NCBI GenBank assembly: GCA_016783345.1
Contig: JADHWT010000050.1
Coordinates: 1-7,277, forward strand
Direction of reading: 5' to 3'
DNA from: Candidatus Omnitrophota bacterium
GTDB taxonomy: Bacteria > NPL-UPA2 > BS750m-G34
DNA length: 7,277 bases
Shown: piece after piece, positions 5,351 through 7,277 of the stretch
Numbering within the stretch: the stretch's first letter is position 1
Layout of the letters: each line of letters opens with the position of its first letter
Position numbers and translations under genes: made by a program
Notes under the pieces: generated by a model
Database searches by the model: none
What the model saw: the letters and a program-made list of their open reading frames with translations, nothing else
What the model was told of the DNA's origin: nothing

Positions 5351-6295
5351 CTACATAAAAAGCATTTTATTAAACATAGATAATTTTTCTATCCCCTTTA
5401 CTTCATAAGGTTGAAGAGGGATTTCAATTATTTTGAAATTACTGAATACATTATATATTTTTTTAATGTAGTGCTGTTCTTCATTTCTTCTATCTTTAGC
5501 GAAATCGGATTCTTCAGACGAAGGGAAAATATTATTAATAATAATATGATTTAAAGGAATTCCATAGCCCGTAAAATTTTTAACTAACCTTTCTGTCTCA
5601 GAAATTGCTAATGAAGTAGGAATTGTCACAACAACAAATTCTGTTCTCTTATTATCCGTCAAGAGTTTTTTCAATTTTTCATTAGTTTTTTCCATTATTG
5701 AAATAAAGTTGTCTGTTTTACTGACATATTTTCCGCCAGAAAATCTTTTTGCCATATATCTTTCTTCTGCTCCTAACCTGTGCGCAAATTGTATCCATTT
5801 TTTAAGTAGATCCGGCATTGATATTAATCGAAGAGTATGACCCGTAGGAGCAGTGTCTATAACATATCTTTCATACTCTTCCTTTTCCATAAGGTCCATC
5901 ATTACTTTCAAGCTTATAATCTCATCAGCTCCAGGGATAGGAAGGGAAAAAGCTTCTTCTATAACATCCTCACCCATGTACTTTATTCCTGAAGCCGTTT
6001 CAAAAATACCACGAATTTCAACCCTGTATTTCTCCTTAAATTCCTGCATTGCCTTTTCTGCATTAATTTCTATAGCGTATAAGTTCTCAACTTCACCTAC
6101 TTCCATTATTTTATCACCAATTTTTGGGGATAAGCAGTCTGATAAAGAATGGGCAGGGTCTGTGGAAAAGATTGAAGTTTTTTTACCTGAATTAGCAAAA
6201 AAAATAGATGCAGCTGATGCGCAGGTTGTTTTTCCAACACCACCTTTACCGCAAAATAAAATTAATTTTTTATCTATAAGATCGTTCAGGGACAT
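5351..6295 (-). CDS. ArsA/Get3-family ATPase
   Basis: This is a 314-residue, single-domain ATPase of the ArsA/Get3 branch of the SIMIBI P-loop proteins. It has the deviant Walker A GKGGVGKTT (16-24) with the signature lysine K17, switch I STDPAHSLSD (44-53), PGADE (121-125), switch II DTAPTGHTLRL (147-157) and, later, TIPTSLAISETERL. It has only three cysteines (C15, C25, C54). The separate cysteine cluster of arsenite-pump ArsA and the CxxC zinc motif of eukaryotic Get3 are therefore absent, and no arsenic-resistance gene is nearby. It starts 18 bases after gvpO, with an AGGA upstream of the ATG, so it probably belongs to the gas vesicle operon. Hand counts on sample lines give roughly 20-40% GC, lower than its neighbours. 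A chaperone-like role for hydrophobic helices, by analogy with Get3, is inference. Confidence 0.9.
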   Translation of the reverse strand: MSLNDLIDKKLILFCGKGGVGKTTCASAASIFFANSGKKTSIFSTDPAHSLSDCLSPKIGDKIMEVGEVENLYAIEINAEKAMQEFKEKYRVEIRGIFETASGIKYMGEDVIEEAFSLPIPGADEIISLKVMMDLMEKEEYERYVIDTAPTGHTLRLISMPDLLKKWIQFAHRLGAEERYMAKRFSGGKYVSKTDNFISIMEKTNEKLKKLLTDNKRTEFVVVTIPTSLAISETERLVKNFTGYGIPLNHIIINNIFPSSEESDFAKDRRNEEQHYIKKIYNVFSNFKIIEIPLQPYEVKGIEKLSMFNKMLFM

Positions 6296-6313
6296 CGTAC
6301 GTCTATCCTGAGC

Positions 6314-6601
6314 TTAGCCAGTATCTCCTCTCTTACGAATGGAGATTCTATTAAAATTTAATACTTGACCGCTATTATCCATATGTACCTCATATGCCCC
6401 CAGCAGATCCATTCCATCAGGAATAGACTTCTTTTCCACCATCTCCATTGTAACTAGCCATTCCGCGCCCTCTTTTGTTACCCCCATTACAGTGGATAGC
6501 TCTAATTTTGTAAGCGCTGCGAGTTCCTTTTTTGCCTGATTAACTATAAAAGATACACTACCCGATTTGCCAGCTTTTGCCTCCTCAGTATTGACTGCCA
6601 T
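6314..6601 (-). CDS. gvpO: Gas vesicle protein GvpO
   Basis: This 95-residue protein carries the GvpO family signature in its C-terminal half: EWLVTMEMVEKKSIPDG (about 47-63), then a DLLGAYEVHMDNSGQVLNF stretch and a basic RISIRKRGD end. The N-terminus is shorter than in many GvpO proteins, which often carry a variable extension. GvpO is an accessory protein needed for, or affecting, gas vesicle formation; in haloarchaea its gene follows gvpN in the gvpACNO operon. Here one gene separates the two. A perfect GGAGG lies shortly before the ATG, inside the upstream gene, whose end overlaps this one by 17 bases, so translation is likely coupled. Confidence 0.88.
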   Translation of the reverse strand: MAVNTEEAKAGKSGSVSFIVNQAKKELAALTKLELSTVMGVTKEGAEWLVTMEMVEKKSIPDGMDLLGAYEVHMDNSGQVLNFNRISIRKRGDTG

Positions 6602-7010
6602 AATCGCCTCCTTTCGCTTTAACTACACCTTTCCCCCCACACTTTATACACATAAGATCAGTGCTTGATATTCTTCCTTTACCTTTACATTCAGGGCACT
6701 TTCCCGCCGGTCCCTCTACACTAACCAAACCCTTTCCATGACATACCCTGCAGACTGTGGCCTTTGTATCTGACGAACCTTTACCCCTGCAAAAAGCACA
6801 CATGACTGCTGGCTCTTTAACCAAAAATTTTTTCTTTCCTCTGCATATAGGGCAGGTTGATATGCCGTCACAATCTAATCCTGTCTTCCTGCAATAGACG
6901 CATTCTATTACCAGCTGACCGTTATGACGACGTATTATTTTTTTGCCATCCACTTTTACTGTTTCATGGCCATTTAAATAATCACTCAAAGAAACTATTT
7001 TAAACTTCAT
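6585..7010 (-). CDS. DnaJ-type zinc-finger protein without J domain, in gas vesicle cluster
   Basis: This 141-residue protein consists mainly of cysteine modules resembling the central domain of DnaJ. Six CxxC pairs are present: C37/C40, C53/C56, C71/C74, C87/C90, C105/C108 and C121/C124. The last four are canonical CxxCxGxG (CAFCRGKG, CRVCHGKG, CPECKGKG, CIKCGGKG); the first two are degenerate. DnaJ itself has four such modules. There is no J domain, G/F region or substrate-binding C-terminal domain. Residues 1-35 form an unrecognised basic N-terminal region. The modules probably bind two or three zinc ions. The ATG at 7010 overlaps the gvpN stop by one base (TGATG) and has AAGAGG eight bases upstream; a TTG six bases earlier is a worse start because it sits too close to that site. 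A folding or assembly role for vesicle proteins is inferred from context. Confidence 0.85.
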   Translation of the reverse strand: MKFKIVSLSDYLNGHETVKVDGKKIIRRHNGQLVIECVYCRKTGLDCDGISTCPICRGKKKFLVKEPAVMCAFCRGKGSSDTKATVCRVCHGKGLVSVEGPAGKCPECKGKGRISSTDLMCIKCGGKGVVKAKGGDYGSQY

Positions 7011-7277
7011 CAGCAATACCTCTTTATTAAATCTTCTATGCGCCTAAATGACTTACTGGGTTTTGTCATCTTTGTAACCGGCTCATGTGTCAGCACATGA
7101 AAACATAGTTTTTTAAAAAATTCATTTCCACAGAGAGGTTTTTCTTTATTTTCCTTTAATACCTTTGCTATCTTGATACTCTCTCGTATTGTTGGCGGAT
7201 GCTTGTATGTGCCTTCCCTGCGAAATGCCCTTACTATACTTACAATCTTACGGCAATCCGCTTCTGCCAGCCCGCTT
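7010..7277 (-). CDS. gvpN: Gas vesicle protein GvpN, C-terminal 88 residues (start beyond window)
   Basis: GvpN is a MoxR-like AAA+ ATPase required for normal gas vesicle growth. Only the C-terminal part is present and it ends at a TGA (7012-7010). The visible sequence matches the helical lid end of the family: ADCRKIVSIVRAFRREGTY, then PPTIRESIKIAKVLKEN and a C-terminal FFKKLCFHVL segment, which correspond to family patterns of the type IV-IVR-FR-G, PT-R-SI-IAK and F---C-DVL. The ATPase motifs lie outside the window. A basic tail of about 25 residues follows. It overlaps the zinc-finger gene by one base, so the two are probably translated in a coupled way. Confidence 0.85.
   Translation of the reverse strand, partial: SGLAEADCRKIVSIVRAFRREGTYKHPPTIRESIKIAKVLKENKEKPLCGNEFFKKLCFHVLTHEPVTKMTKPSKSFRRIEDLIKRYC
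7019..7024 (-). promoter_or_regulatory. Ribosome binding site deciding the zinc-finger protein start
   Basis: AAGAGG lies eight bases before the ATG at 7010 but only two bases before an in-frame TTG at 7016. The spacing supports the ATG, giving a 141-residue protein. Confidence 0.7.

Noticed and set aside
5351..6295. Arsenite-pump ATPase (arsenic resistance)
   Set aside because: The metal-binding cysteines are missing, it is a single ATPase domain, and no ars genes are nearby; the context is gas vesicle genes.
5853..6311. A 152-codon plus-strand open frame opposite the ArsA-like gene
   Set aside because: It is antisense to the P-loop ATPase over most of its length and its translation shows no recognisable domain.

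Overview
All genes recognised in this 7.3 kb bacterial window lie on the minus strand, so transcription runs from position 7277 towards 1. The base composition is moderately AT-rich. The gene content (formate-tetrahydrofolate ligase, FolD, phosphotransacetylase, gas vesicle genes, and tRNAs with encoded CCA ends) fits an anaerobic, possibly acetogenic bacterium able to make gas vesicles. My best guess is an uncultured lineage of the Omnitrophota or Desantisbacteria kind. That guess rests on general impression, not on a marker gene.

Region 1 (7277 to 5351) is the end of a gas vesicle cluster. It holds the C-terminus of the AAA+ ATPase GvpN, a small J-domain-less protein with six CxxC modules of DnaJ zinc-finger type, the small protein GvpO, and an AT-rich ArsA/Get3-like ATPase without the usual metal-binding cysteines. 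The first three genes overlap and the fourth follows after 18 bases, so they look like one operon. The two non-Gvp proteins resemble chaperone parts. They could handle the hydrophobic, aggregation-prone shell protein GvpA, but this is a hypothesis.

Region 2 (5349 to 4926) is a PilZ (cyclic-di-GMP receptor) gene behind its own sigma70-type promoter, with a very short leader.

Region 3 (4873 to 4552) is a three-tRNA operon, Lys(CTT)-Leu(TAG)-Gly(GCC), behind a near-consensus promoter. No convincing terminator separates it from the metabolic genes that follow.

Region 4 (4519 to 1) is a one-carbon/acetate operon: fhs, folD, a separate P-loop/DRTGG protein that matches the N-terminal half of long Pta enzymes, and the catalytic Pta, cut by the window edge. 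Together they activate formate, reduce the C1 unit on tetrahydrofolate and convert acetyl-CoA to acetyl phosphate. A nearly identical 84-base structured element lies just upstream of the ribosome binding sites of both fhs and folD. The folD copy carries an extra 30-base palindromic insertion. FolD itself has Gln and Glu where the catalytic Lys and Asp of the bifunctional enzyme are expected.
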